The notes beneath the pieces are model-generated. The model was not told the origin of the DNA. It worked only from the letters and a program-made list of their open reading frames with translations, and made no database searches. A program made the position numbers and the translations under genes. Below, one piece after another: positions 43,057-54,470 of a DNA stretch of 62,000 nucleotides. Source of the stretch: Branchiostoma floridae (lineage: Eukaryota > Chordata > Leptocardii > Amphioxiformes > Branchiostomatidae); the NCBI RefSeq assembly GCF_000003815.2, contig NC_049983.1, forward strand, positions 6,769,840 to 6,831,839. The letters run 5' to 3'. Positions within the stretch are counted from its first letter, which is position 1. Each line of letters starts with the position of its first letter.

Positions 43057-43296
43057 CCCCCTTTCCACTAGGGCGGCGATCTCGCCGCGCTCTCTCTGCG
43101 ACCTAAAATTTGACAGATCTTTCAACGAATTGTTCAGTAAAAAAAACGAACCTTTTTACGCTTTGTGTGTTTTGCTGTCCTTTCAGTGTCACTTTTACAT
43201 TTTGTATGATGTAACCAGTATGAAATCGAAGTTTACACATATTCGTTTTAGGTCGCAGTGAGAGCGCAGCGTGATCGCCGTCTAGTGGAAAGGGGG
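43057..43296. mobile_element. Palindromic MITE with CCCCCTTTCCACTAG ends
   Basis: 240 bp. The arms of about 50 bp run from CCCCCTTTCCACTAG through GCGGCGATC and GCGACCTAAAA, complementary at 43245-43296. The interior (GACAGATC, AACGAATTG, CTTTGTGTGTTTTGCTGTCC) recurs in the degenerate array that follows. Confidence 0.88.
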
Positions 43297-43455
43297 CATT
43301 AGCGTCACCAGAATGAACTGTCAGAACTAGTAAATACTAGTAACAAGGATCGTGCATGATAAGGTAACTCGTCATTTGTAAAAGAATTAAATATTCAAAT
43401 CCGATAACCAGTTTTAGAGGTTGAATTGCCCTTAGATAGTTGAACTGAATATCTC

Positions 43456-44130
43456 ATACCTCTTTTTCACTAGACAGTGATCGCGCTGCGCTCTCACTGC
43501 GCTCTCACTGCGCTCTCACTGCGCTCTCACTGCGCTCTCACTGCGCTCTCACTACGCTCTCACTGCGCTCTCACTGCGCTCTCACTGCGCTCTCACTGCG
43601 CTCTCACTGCGACCTAAAACGGATGTGTGTAACCTTCGGTTTCATACAGGGTATATCATACAAAATGTATGTGACTGAAAAGACAACAAACCACGCATAG
43701 ACTAAATAGATCCGTTGTTTTTCTGTGCGATCTGAGCGATCTGTCAAAATTGAGGTCGCAGAAAAAGCGCGGCGAAAGCGCCGTCCTGGTGTACAGAGGT
43801 GGTAAATCCTTCAGAAACATGAACAAAATCTTGTACAAAGCGTAAAAAGGTCTGTTGTTTTTCTGCACGTACAATTCATTGAGCAATGTGTCAAAGTTTA
43901 GGTCGCAGAGAGAGCGCGGCGAGAGCGCCGTCCTAGTGTATACAGGTAGTATAATTATAACCTTCAAGAACATGAAATAATCTTGCACAAAGCGTACAAA
44001 TTTCTGTTTTTTTTCCTACATGTACAATTTCGTTGAGCGATCTGTCAAATTTGAAGTCACAGAGAGAGCGCAGCTAGAACGCCGTCCTAGTGTATACAGG
44101 TGGTATAACCTTCAGAAACGCCAACAAAAT
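43456..44130. repeat. Rearranged MITE with 11-bp minisatellite and tandem right halves
   Basis: Starts as a second copy of the 43057 element (CTCTTTTTCACTAGACAGTG). At 43487-43611 the arm segment TGCGCTCTCAC is repeated about eleven times. After the interior, the right half (GCGATCTGTCAAA, GGTCGCAGAGAGAGCGCGGC, CGCCGTCCTAGTGTATACAG) is repeated three times at roughly 150-bp intervals, near 43730-43805, 43870-43960 and 44030-44105. Confidence 0.88.
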
Positions 44131-45940
44131 CTTGTACCAAAGAAAAACAAAACACACACTCCTTCCAGAGCTCTCTCATTCCAAAAGTAAACTTACCTTT
44201 GCCTTATCGTAACCTTGAACTCGACCTTTCAGCTAACCTCACAGCCAAGAACGCCACGTCATCTTGTACCAACAACACTCTCCCCAATCTGAGAGTGGAT
44301 TCTCGGTGGATAGTTCCTCCTAACAGGTAGATCACTGTTTGTACGACATAAACGAACTTCACGTACTAAGGCAACGTCACCAAGGCTCGTACCCTAAAGC
44401 CCTGCCGGGCAACGCGCTTCTCCGCCAATGCCAAAGCGAATTCATCATTTGAATCTGGACTAGTCCACTTTGGAAGCGCTGGAGGGGCTTTCTGGCACAC
44501 TTTGAAAAACGGTCTTCACGATAAGATTATATTAGAAACTAGAGTTCCTCGAACACACATCTTCGCCAAATAAACATTCTTTATCGAAGGTCGTTGTTTT
44601 TGAATGATTAATGTATGTAATTATGGCTATAATGGGCCGGATACGCACCAAATACAGCTTAATACGAGATGTTAATATAGCAAAGCTGGGTGTAAGGTCT
44701 TTAGTTAGGCTAGGTTAGGCTAGGTCTTTAGTTTTATATAAGATTTCACTCTACAAAATGTACATTGCAGTCTTTTCGTAAAAAAAGAAATAATAAACAA
44801 ACTTTGAGTGACTGGCCTATATATTGGATAATATGTCATCTAAGGGTTACCTAAGGGTCATACGTAAGGATTGTTACGGCCCCGCCTTGGTGAATGTTTG
44901 TGTCCATCTCATGAAAATAGTAAGTAAAGTTTTGCAATCGCGAGTTAAGTCAGAGGTATTTTACACGGTCTACCTGGCCTGGCTATCACGTCAGGCTACT
45001 CAGATCCCCCCATTCATAGCCTCGCAAAGACAAAATAGCTGATTGACAGGCATAGTAATTGCTAATCTCCAAGTATTAGTATATTCATAAGCCTTACTTA
45101 GATCCTCCTCTACAACCTAGCACAAACCGAGACAAGATACGATACCACCCGCGTTCTATGACCGCACTCGTACAACCCGGAAGTATATGATATTGTCGTA
45201 ATCGGTTGCACGGAAACCCCCATGCAGTGTGAAATCGAGGCCAAAATCAGGCAAAAAGAGCCAGTTTGAAGGCCAACTTTGACTATTCAAATCTCATCCC
45301 GAAATAGTATTTGAATCATTAAGCGTACTTTATGCGATCGAACAACTCATGAGGATTACGTTGGCACCTTTGACAGCCTGATTTGGCCCACCGCGATGTT
45401 TTAATCTTTTTTCACGTGACCATGTCTTATGCCTCAAACGGGCGGGCGTGTAACACCCTGCCATGGCATGACGATCAGTTCTGCTCCACCTTTGATTTGT
45501 CTGTGCTAAGACCCAGAGACTGACAAACCTCGAAAAAATACAAAGGTCGCTGCTGTACCGTAGGAAAACGCCAGGCAAACCATTTTCAAACTAGGCATGC
45601 CTTTCGACAACCGCTACACACCTACAAAAAATCAAAAAGTTCCATCCACAATTTCTCGACTTACATGCTGTTGACCTACATACAGACCCAAGTAAGCAAT
45701 CTTATAATCTTCGCTGGCGAAGATAATAAAGTAGAGAACTGTATTCCCGTCACTACTTATATTGCACCAAAGCATTTTTTCTTTGCTCTTTTTAGCAAAA
45801 TACATAACCTGACCACCCCTATACGTTGAATGGAATAGCTCTATGAGCATGACAACTCTGGGGGCGGAGTGTTCAGGACTGTGTATTACATCTGCACCAG
45901 GCTATCCGGGTTATTTCAGGCTACGCTGTTAGTATCTGTA
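44131..45940. other. Unassigned intergenic DNA
   Basis: A short GTTAGGCTAG repeat near 44704-44726. Frames at 44824-45042 and 45330-45578 show no recognisable motif or splice context. Confidence 0.5.
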
Positions 45941-45947
45941 CCGGTAA

Positions 45948-46550
45948 GGCCACAGCAAGTAAATTTTATGGATAGCATCCCCTGCAGACTCAAAATATGA
46001 TATCAAATGTTAGAACGTGACCAAAAAACAAGATGGGTTAAAAGACGAAGATAGTTACATTTTTTAAATAGACAAAACCGTTGTAACAGCAATTGTAGTG
46101 ATAAGATATGGTATCCCAGTCTTTAATACCAGTGTTCAAGAAGTGCACAAACTTGTATCAATAATCACTAACAGGCTGAATAAAAGTTCTAAACTTGAAC
46201 TATGCGGCTCCAGATGTCTTACTGAGGGACGACTACAGTGTGCAAGATGTCGGTAGCTTGAAAAATGAATCCACTCTACTATAACTTATCACTAACAAAC
46301 TCAAGGTTACCACACAGGTTTCACTTCTACAACTACCGAACTTGTTTCACCTCTACAACTACCTCCATGTCTACCTCATTGTCACTTCAGTCTACAAGTA
46401 CAATCAAGGCTACCACACGACATATTTTTGAATTTTGATATTTTCAAGTTATATTGACCATCTCCTGAGGGAAAATGTTTTTTTTTTCAAAATCATCCGG
46501 AAATTAATCGAACGCGCTGATGTCATCCATGAAATTTACCTGCTATGGCC
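45948..46550. mobile_element. Family K inverted-repeat element, copy 3
   Basis: 603 bp. Left end GGCCACAGCAAGTAAATTTT; right end GATGTCATCCATGAAATTTA and CCTGCTATGGCC. The interior has CTACAACTACC and GTCACTTCAGTCTACAAGTA in the opposite sense to K1. Flanks are TAA and TAG. Confidence 0.82.
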
Positions 46551-47289
46551 TAGTATAACAAAACTCGTTTATCGCCCTAGTCCATCCTAAGACTACAAGT
46601 AAGCATGTCGAAAACAGATACACTGCTCTGTGATCCAATCGTCCGTCTTCCGTTTCCATTGCCAATGTTCATACCGCTTTAATATATAGTGTGTGGCACA
46701 TCAGATTTCAGCATAAGACTTTTAATAAAAGTAAGGATATCTGTGCGTCTTATGTTATCACTCAAAACAGCGAAGATGAAAAAAACAAGACCATCCTTGA
46801 ACTTAAAGAAGGAATAACTCGGAGAATAATGAATGAAGACCTTTATTGTACATTCATACCCACTGGGTTTAGTACAGGTCACAACAAATGATACAACATG
46901 ATATAATGATACAATGAATCTACACTACTCAAGGATCGTATTCTACTGCGTACATTCGGCTTCTTCTCGTTTCTTTGTGATATTGAAAATGTAAGAACAG
47001 ATATGCTTTATAAGTAAAGGTTTGTCTAGATTCATAAGGAATGAATATAATAATAAACAACATACGCTGTATATCCGTGGAATAAGGTAGGTATGACTGT
47101 ACATGTGTATGTGTGTTAATTTTTCTTTTCAACTTTATTATAGGCACTTGGCCCATATCCCATGGATGATAAACATTAAAAAACATACAATACAGCAATA
47201 CAAATGCAGTTTATACAACTTAAAAGTTCAGTGGGATCAGTCGGGGTTTTTGAAGAGGAAATTGACTAAATACTAGCTGACAGTTTAGT
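46551..47289. other. Intergenic DNA with LINE 3'-end-like remnant
   Basis: 46838-46900 (CTTTATTGTACATTCATACC, ACTGGGTTTAGTACAGGTC) resembles 23450-23490 and 23820-23850. It is likely the reverse complement of a repeated retroelement 3' end with AATAAAG. The rest is unassigned. Confidence 0.4.
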
Positions 47290-47545
47290 TTGATTCAGCG
47301 TACGTTTGGCCCGTAACCCAGAGGTCCCTGGGCTCAAATCCATTGATATGCCACGAAGTTGTGACCTTGGAAAAAGGCACTTTACACCAAATTCATTACT
47401 TTACTCAATCTTAAGTGTAAATGAATACCTGGCTTCGGTTAGGGACGGTTCTCGGATAGGACGTTAAATGGAGGTCCCCAAAACCCACCACACTTACTGA
47501 AAAGAGTAGGGGTCCTTCCCGGTGTGAGTGGATCAAATAAATCTG
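47290..47545 (+). mobile_element. tRNA-derived SINE, second 3' subfamily
   Basis: The head carries CAGAGGTCCCTGGGCTCAAA. The centre has GGCACTTTACACCAAATTC and TGTAAATGAATACCTGGCTT. The 3' part (GGATAGGACGTTAAATGGAG, CCACCACACTTACTGAAAAG, AGTAGGGGTCCTTCCCGGTG) differs from the GGCGGTGGAAGG type at 51775, so two tails share one central domain. Confidence 0.82.
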
Positions 47546-47695
47546 TCCGGATGTGCAGCTTGTACTCTTCAATACAAACCTGCTGTGGTACGTCATGCGA
47601 CGGTTCACCAGATATGCAACGCAAACAATCATCAGAAACACAGAAAGTCAAAATTGGTCGCTGTACAGTCGCTCAGCTATCGCCATGCAAATGGT

Positions 47696-47947
47696 TGGTG
47701 GTATCTCATTGTACTTGGGGTACCGGTGCGGCACTGCGGGTTCGTTCACTGCGGTACTGTTGTGTTATTTTTGTCGATTTTTATAATCGAAACTCAGATT
47801 GAGATATTGCGTAATGGCGTATTACGTAAAAGGATTAAGAAGACAACAAAATACACAAAAGGTAAGAAATTCGTTCTTTATCTCTGAATTCCTTTGAGTA
47901 ACTCCACAGTGCTGCACCAGTGCCCCAAGTTCAGTGAGATACCACCT
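47696..47947 (+). mobile_element. Family H MITE, copy 6
   Basis: Left TGGTGGTATCTCATTGTACT, right CAGTGAGATACCACCT followed by TTA. It has a full interior in the plus orientation. Confidence 0.88.
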
Positions 47948-48094
47948 TTACGTACGGGGATGTTAGTTGACAGTTAACTTTGATCCAGCGTACAGTACTA
48001 TGACGTGCGGGGACATCTTGACATTGATGATAAGAAACCGGCGGCATCTGGAAAGTTTTACCGCATCAACATGCCAGCGCCGGCTCTAAATTCA

Positions 48095-48245
48095 CAGTAA
48101 CCGGGATTGTCCGGTGGTACTCTCCAAGCAGAGGTTCGGCTACGGCTGCTTTGACATGTTGTAGGCATTTTTGCATGGCTTTCTTTTATTTTGTACCATT
48201 TTCTTCATGGCCCAAAATGGTACAAAATAAAGAAAACGGTACTTG
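48095..48245. repeat. Solo end of the TACTCTCC element and a short hairpin
   Basis: GGTACTCTCCAAGCAGAGGT at 48116-48135 matches one arm of the element at 50493. At 48178-48240 TTTATTTTGTACCATTTTC pairs with CCAAAATGGTACAAAATAAA. Confidence 0.65.
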
Positions 48246-48257
48246 GCTACTTGCTCA

Positions 48258-48380
48258 GTCTTACGCACAATGCATAACTCATACGCATCTCAATCGTTTT
48301 GTCTCAGTTTTTGGTATGTAAGCAGTACGGTCCAGTACGCGTACCTAAAACTGGCATAAAACGATTGAGGTGCGCAGGGT
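48258..48380. repeat. Hairpin with 35-bp arms
   Basis: CGCATCTCAATCGTTTTG and CAGTTTTTGGTA pair with TACCTAAAACTG and AAAACGATTGAGGTGCG around a 25-bp centre. Confidence 0.75.
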
Positions 48381-48459
48381 GTGTATGACAGCCTATGAAG
48401 AAGATGTCAATACGGGCCTCATACGTACTTGATATATACGAAATGTGAATGCACCTTTT

Positions 48460-48748
48460 GGTGGGTTCACACATTCGTTAATATTCAAGTCCGTATGAGG
48501 TCCGTATGAAATTTATAGCCTCTACAAGGCTCCACAGGTCGCTGAAATACGGTAAAAATTTGACAAATCTAGGCAGATGAAATTCCACAGGAATTAGCTG
48601 GTCGAGGATTATAGTTTGCGACCCAGCTAACTCGTCTGGCATGTTATCTGATCATATCTGTGATATTTCTAGTGACTTTTGGAGCTTGACTAAGAATTCC
48701 ATACGGACCTCATACGGATTTGAATAAATACGCACGTGTGAACCCACC
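48460..48748. mobile_element. Family T MITE, intact copy
   Basis: 289 bp with ends GGTGGGTTCACAC and GTGTGAACCCACC. Further inside, TTCAAGTCCGTATGAGGTCC and CATACGGACCTCATACGGAT form the rest of the arms. An inner pair surrounds AGCTGG. The copies at 41075 and 56326 give the same architecture. Confidence 0.87.
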
Positions 48749-49111
48749 ATTCATCGGAAGCTACAGTGCCTTCCCTAAGGACAAACGAAAGCATTGCTTT
48801 CCTAGAACTCCCAGGCATCTATAATACCCATAGGCTTCAGTCGTTTACTTTCACGTCGTCGCAAACCATTAAGCAAAATTGATTTGTCAAAGTCTGCCGA
48901 CGTTAGATGCTTCCATGCATCGCTGGGCTTTCGGGCCATTTCAGCCGATGACGTCATTTCCGAGCGCCGGTGGGACGGAGGAACGTGCCACTGCAGGGCC
49001 TCATTTGAATGGAGACACGTTTTTCGGCTGAGGAGCGCTGAAGCCGGGTGTTAACTTTGATGTACATGGCTTCACGGTGTTCTGGCGACGGAATAACGCG
49101 AGTTCCTCATA

Positions 49112-49156
49112 AGGTGGTATCTCACTGCATCTTGGGGCACCGGTACGGCACTGCAG
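49112..49156. mobile_element. Family H MITE terminal fragment (copy 7)
   Basis: Only AGGTGGTATCTCACTGCATC, TTGGGGCACCGG and GGCACTGCAGGG remain, and then unrelated DNA that is itself duplicated. Confidence 0.8.
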
Positions 49157-49530
49157 GGCCTCATTTGAATGGAGACACCAACCTAGGATTGATGTGTTGA
49201 AAAATTCGTATTTTCCCAGAACTATCGTAGAGTGAAATATGTTATCACCAAGCACAGTAGGGGCATCATCTCTGGATTGTTTTAAAGAACGCTTGCAGAT
49301 AGATGTGCAGAAGTTAGGTGTGACGGGTCCTTCGGTGTAATATAACCAGCTGCTGCCGCGCCGCGTGCATGCGAAGCTGGTGTGTTACGCCGAAGGGCGG
49401 TTATACCGGCTATATAGATACAGACAATACAGACATGTTTTTTGACTGAGGAGCACTGAATCCGGGTGTTAAGTTTGATGTGTATGGCTTCACGGTGTTC
49501 TAGCGACGGAACGCGAATACATGCCTCATA

Positions 49531-49769
49531 AGGTGATATCTCACTGCACTTGAGGGCACCGGTGCGGCACTGAGGGGTTCAAAAGATTACTCAACGAATT
49601 TCAAAGATAAAGAACGAATTTTCTTACGTTTTGTGCATTTTGTTGCCATACTTTTACGTATTAAACAAATATCTAAATTGTGAATAATCGGCGGGAATAA
49701 CACAACAGTGCCGCAGTGAACGAACCCCGCAGTGCCGCACGGGTGTCCCAAGTGCTGTGAGATATTCCT
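49531..49769 (-). mobile_element. Family H MITE, copy 8
   Basis: Left AGGTGATATCTCACTGCACT, right AAGTGCTGTGAGATATTCCT. Minus-oriented interior; flanks ATA and TAT, not a clean TTA. Confidence 0.86.
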
Positions 49770-49937
49770 TATATTCATTCCGCGTATGAGACATAGGGGC
49801 AAAACAAATACCTATCGGATAGAAATAATTTTGAAATTCGCATAGAGCAATTAAAAAGATAAGAATCTGCGGTCATACATCATGCGTTAAAATCTGAAAG
49901 TAACGAATTTCTTCATCTGTAGGCATTATTTTCAAGT

Positions 49938-49977
49938 AGACTGTATCTGTATTTGTATTTGTATCTGTATCTGCACA
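49938..49977. repeat. Hexanucleotide repeat TGTATC/TGTATT
   Basis: Six to seven consecutive TGTATY units. Confidence 0.93.
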
Positions 49978-50118
49978 GAACAGTTACCTTTTCGGTACAG
50001 CAGTTTTCTTTTATTTTTTTTCCATAACGGTGAATCGCCTTCAGACAACACTCCAATTTTGTAAAGTAGGTAAAAGGTGCAACGGGATCCGGATAGACCC
50101 CAACTCTTTCTAATAAGC

Positions 50119-50370
50119 GTGGTGGGATCTCACAGCACTTTGTGCACCGATGTGGCACTGCGGGGTTCGTTCACTCCGGTACTGTTGTGTTATTTTCGCC
50201 AACTTTTTCTATGATTTAGCTATTGCGTAATACGTCAAAGTGTGACCTAGAAGGTAACAAAATACACAAAACGTTAGAGAATTCAGTCTTTATCTCTGAA
50301 ATTCATTGAGTAATTTTTCGAGCCCCGCAGCGCCGCACCGGTGCCGCACCAAATGCAGTGAGATACCACT
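50119..50370 (+). mobile_element. Family H MITE, copy 9
   Basis: Left GTGGTGGGATCTCACAGCAC, right GCAGTGAGATACCACT followed by TTTA. The right arm has an extra CCGCACC. Confidence 0.86.
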
Positions 50371-50399
50371 TTTAGACCGGACTCTAATTATAACCACCT

Positions 50400-50470
50400 T
50401 TTGGACTGGACTCTAAGGTTTGATCCATTCACAACGGGAAGGACCCCCTACTCTTTTTGAGTGCGTTGAG
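50400..50470 (-). mobile_element. SINE tail fragment, minus strand
   Basis: TTTGATCCATTCACAACGGG and AAGGACCCCCTACTCTTTTT are the reverse complement of the 3' block at 47500-47540. Confidence 0.65.
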
Positions 50471-50492
50471 TTCTTAGTATGTGCTCCTGGTG

Positions 50493-50655
50493 TACTCTCC
50501 AAGCAGAGGTTAGGCTCCGGCAGTTATTTAACGTTTCTTTTAGTCGTTTTTATCGGGCTTTCTATTTTGTCATTTTTCTTGACACAGCAAGATGAAAACG
50601 ACTAAAAAAACGTAAAAAAAACAACAGCCGGAGCCTAACCTCTGCTTGGAGAGTA
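50493..50655. mobile_element. 163-bp MITE with 9-bp target duplication
   Basis: Ends TACTCTCCAAGCAGAGGTTA then GGCTCCGGC, perfectly complementary over about 29 bp. It is flanked on both sides by CTCCTGGTG (50484-50492 and 50656-50664). The interior also pairs: AACGTTTCTTTTAGTCGTTTT with AAAACGACTAAAAAAACGT (shown shortened). A 9-bp duplication is typical of Mutator-like transposition. Confidence 0.93.
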
Positions 50656-50739
50656 CTCCTGGTGTGGCTCTCCACAGACAAGCGCCACGCGAATCACACA
50701 GCAGCTAGGAACGCATTTTCACCTGTGTCTAGTGAGAAA

Positions 50740-50870
50740 ATAGATGTAAAATGCCTTTTTCCAATGTCACAAAATTGGTGCCTACTAGGGAGTCGAATCT
50801 AGAACCTTTATTCTACGTCAACATCAGTGACCACAAGACTACCTTGCCATTATTTTACGTTGAAATCATG
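50740..50870 (-). mobile_element. Possible SINE head, minus strand
   Basis: AATGCCTTTTTCCAATG and GGGAGTCGAATCTAGAACC (B-box-like in reverse) are arranged as in the minus-strand SINEs, but diverged. Confidence 0.4.
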
Positions 50871-51774
50871 AACTCATCCACTAAACGACGTCATGATAAT
50901 TTATTAACTGTCACACACTTGAATATCCTTTCTATAAGCAAATGATGCCGATGGATTTTGCCCAGCTTGAGCGACGTGACATTTTACAACGCTGATGGAA
51001 TTTTCATTATCTTCTGTGTGCCTACTGCGCTCACTGGCTTTAAGAGGATACGTTTGAAAATGTCAAAGAAAATTTTAAAACCAAAGCTACTGTATGGTTG
51101 TCGTGATGATTTCACACATTGGATACTGACATATCACTCCATAGAAATAAAAGGTTTTCCTGTAGTTTTTAAAAGGCACTGAGTCCCGTGGTTTGTGTGA
51201 ATGCCCTTTGCAACATTTTGGGCGTGAATACTCGTAGATTCGTTAGACATCCAGGTAAACAATATTCAAATACAACTGGACAAAAAGCGGAGATGTTTCG
51301 AGTTTGCGAGTTAGTGAATTGATATGTGCAACCAGTTTTTCTAGTGACGCTGAAATAGAGTGATGGATTTCACTCGAAACGTTCGGAAGTAAATCTCTGT
51401 TTTTTTCAATCCAGTTGTAGAGATTGAATTGTATTTGAATAATGCTCGTAGATTGTACGACAAAGAAGCTCTATTGTATGCATTAATCTGAGTGTATTGT
51501 ATACTAAATAAATGGACTAAGTAATCAAGTGTATCTACAAAATTGCAACAACATGGTAATGTCATTAGCTCTAAAATTGAAACTTTATATCTATCTATCT
51601 AAATCTTTTAGATTATTATAAACGCTACGATAGACTATATATATAATTTAGTATAAATGCAATTAGATTGTTGTTCAAAGTCTCATTTCTACTGTCTTTG
51701 TATCTGTAGGAAGGGTTATCCCTTTGTAATAGCCACAGGCTAGTAAGGAGGCCCTCGTTGTGCATTCCAAACAA
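50871..51774. other. Unassigned intergenic DNA
   Basis: No exon or clear repeat recognised. GAAACGTTCGGAAGTAAATC at 51376-51395 is typical of retroelement 3' regions but no family could be assigned. Confidence 0.45.
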
Positions 51775-51995
51775 ACTAAAGCACTTGACACGACTTTCCT
51801 CACTTCAAACAGGTATAAAAATGGGAACCTGACTTCGGTTGGGGAGGTTAAAGGCGGTGGAAGGAGAGGGTTAGGCTCTGCCTCCCAATACCGTGCCTAG
51901 ACACAGTGGATAACAACCCACCGCCCCTACAGCCTTAAAAATATGATGGGACCTTTACTGTCTGTCTGTTCTTTGTATGTGGCAATGCTAAAATA
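51775..51995 (+). mobile_element. tRNA-derived SINE, first 3' subfamily, plus strand
   Basis: AGCACTTGACACGACTTTCC, TCACTTCAAACAGGTATAAA, CTGACTTCGGTTGGGGAGG, GGCGGTGGAAGGAGAGGG, CCTAGACACAGTGGATAAC and CTGTCTGTCTGTTC in order. This is the clearest copy of the longer tail type. Confidence 0.87.
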
Positions 51996-53600
51996 AGTTA
52001 TCAACGAGAGTGCAGTGCAAATACTGCAGTCATGAAAACTTCAATCATAGTCAACCATATCCATTGGTACATCAAACTTTATATAAGCATTTGCAAAGTT
52101 CGTGGTAAATGCACTTAATGGATCAGATCAAAATGATTTTAAAACATTTTACTTCTGCGAGCAAGAAGGTTTATTTTGGTAAACTAAATCGAAGTCGAAA
52201 TTACTGTAAATGTCACTAAATATCGCAACTATATTCATCATACGTCTTAATAAGTGAATTTTCGAAGTCACTTTATTCTAAGGCGTAAACAGTTTTGCAC
52301 TAAATATTGTTACCAGTCTTTACAGAGTAAGATTAAGTACATTACAGACAACATCGCTTCCTTCATTTTCCCACAGCAACTATGTGTTACGAAAATGAAT
52401 GTTTTACGAAAGATACACTACAATAATAGCATTGGTTGACAGCTTGGAAGAAAGTCAATGCTAAAAACGACCATTGCCTGAGATGACAAGAGTTACTGTA
52501 ATTCAAATAACCGCCCACTAATACACGTATATTCTACGAAAGGTGTACACAGAATACGTATTGGTTGATATGGCTTCGAATAAGTTATAGCCATGAGTGG
52601 GATTTCACTCCCTAAAAACGCATAAGAAGACCTGGATGATAAAAAAGGACTTTATTGTACAATTATACACGGTATAATGTATGGCACTATTACACAAATT
52701 ACAAACTAGAGGCGCAGAATGAAGTTTAACATCCTAGTTTACATAACATCAAGGGCTAACATAATTATTTAATATAGTGTTACAGTCGAGTGGGTTGATC
52801 ATTATTAAGTCAAACCTAACCTGCGTAGAATAGACAACACTAGTATTAGAGTAGAATATTGTTTACAACTGTTCATTGTCACTTGTATATCTCCTATGTT
52901 TATACCATGCACTTGCAATTGGCCCTCGGGTATGAACTTACAAATAATTTTCTTATATATTTCGTCAAATGATAGTAAAAGCCTCCAATGATTGTGAGAA
53001 ACTTATCCCATACTACAACTCCTGTATCAGTTAGATAAGCTTAAAGTAATGCTATAGAACTGTAGATATGTAGATGCCATACTTTGTACCTCGTATAATT
53101 GTTGTGCAATAAAGTTATTATTATATCATTAGTTTCGGCATTCTTTCTAATAACAAAGTAGTCCTTTATATATTTGTCTACTTCTGCATTATGGCAGTTG
53201 TGGCATCTAAAGATATATATACAGATCTGTCTGTAGCATCGAGTAAATCAAATAGCAGCCGAAAACGTAACAATTCAGTTCTGAGAAGTCACACTGTATT
53301 TTATATTCACATGTGGAGTCTCTGGGTATTTGAAGTCGTAACGCATGATCGGGTCATGTGCGTTATGGATGTCGACTTAACTTTAGTTACAAGGTCACTG
53401 AAATGGCTTGTGCATTTCTTCTTAAGCGGGCTGGGTCGCTGAAATACCTCTTAATGTTTTATTCTCAAAGGTACGAGGTGAATCGTATGTGTGTACTGTA
53501 ATGCGTTTGATGCCTGGGGCACCAAGGATATGTTGTTTGTCACTGTCTTTCGTTGTTTGTGTATATATGCTCTATCCCGACTGCGGTTTATTGCAGTGGA
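51996..53600. other. AT-rich intergenic DNA
   Basis: AAGGACTTTATTGTACAATT at 52645-52665 and GCAATAAAGTTATTATTATA at 53106-53125 look like retroelement 3' ends in opposite directions. A frame at 53191-53442 has no recognisable domain. Confidence 0.45.
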
Positions 53601-53609
53601 GCAATAGAT

Positions 53610-53760
53610 TTTATCTCAGTTACTTAAGGGTCCATTACATAACATTGGGACAATATAAAATTCAGATTTATCTGAGTTGCTTAAGGGCCCATTATATAAC
53701 ATTGATACAATATAGAATTTAGATCTTCCTACTGGTTCATTACATAGTAAGTTAGATCTA
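53610..53760 (+). repeat. 55-bp tandem repeat, about 2.6 units
   Basis: Units share TTATCT.AGTT.CTTAAGGG, CCATTA.ATAACATTG and ACAATATA.AATT.AGAT. The third unit is partial (GGTTCATTACATA). Confidence 0.85.
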
Positions 53761-54470
53761 CGCTGTAGAATAGCATTGCAATATATTGCACCATACAAGT
53801 ATGATTAAAAACTGTGGTCTTACAGTGTACAGTGTGTTTTTGTTTACAACAGGAGGGAGTAGTTTGAGATGGCTGCGGAAACTCGGTGGAACTCGTGCAG
53901 TTGTTTCGTACAGTTCATAAAATGCAGATATACGAAACAATGCTGATCAAATCGTATAATGTTATGCTAAAAACTAGTTGTACATGTCATTCACATGAAA
54001 GTTTTGTTCTATAAAATATTTTCCATTTCGTTGCAAAAAGTTACATAATGAGCCTTTAAACATAACCTGTCGATCACGAGTCTAGTAAAATAAATAATAT
54101 GGTGTTTTTAATGTAGATCTACCCACCACTAGAGTACCACTGCATGTATATGTGTACGTGACCGAAACACGGGTCAAGTTTGACTTATGTCAAAGTTGAC
54201 ACTGTATTTCATTTCGTCAACTTTTCGTAACACATCCAAGCTTTATGTGCAGTTCGCGATAATGGCCCGACATTGGCGATAGCTGCTACTCTAAAATCTA
54301 AAAATAGTACGAATCACAACACACATTTCATTATGATTCCGAAAGTTTGATGCAAACGATAAATAGCGTAATGTGTACCCAAAATAGCACTAGTTGAAAC
54401 CCACTCTTTTTCAACAGCTTCTTGTAGATTCGTTATCAACGTTCGTACACTTTCACAAACGAGCGTATAA
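53761..54470. other. Unassigned intergenic DNA
   Basis: No feature recognised. Confidence 0.5.

Larger units (their letters stand above)
48985..49770. repeat. Local duplication carrying two family H ends
   Basis: The segment from TTTTTCGGCTGAGGAGCGCT through GGCTTCACGGTGTTCTGGCG to CTCATAAGGTGGTATC (49018-49160) recurs at 49437-49560. A shorter block, CACTGCAGGGCCTCATTTGA, occurs at 48991 and 49151. Both long copies end at a family H left terminus: a 45-bp remnant (49112-49156) and a full element (49531-49769). Confidence 0.78.
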
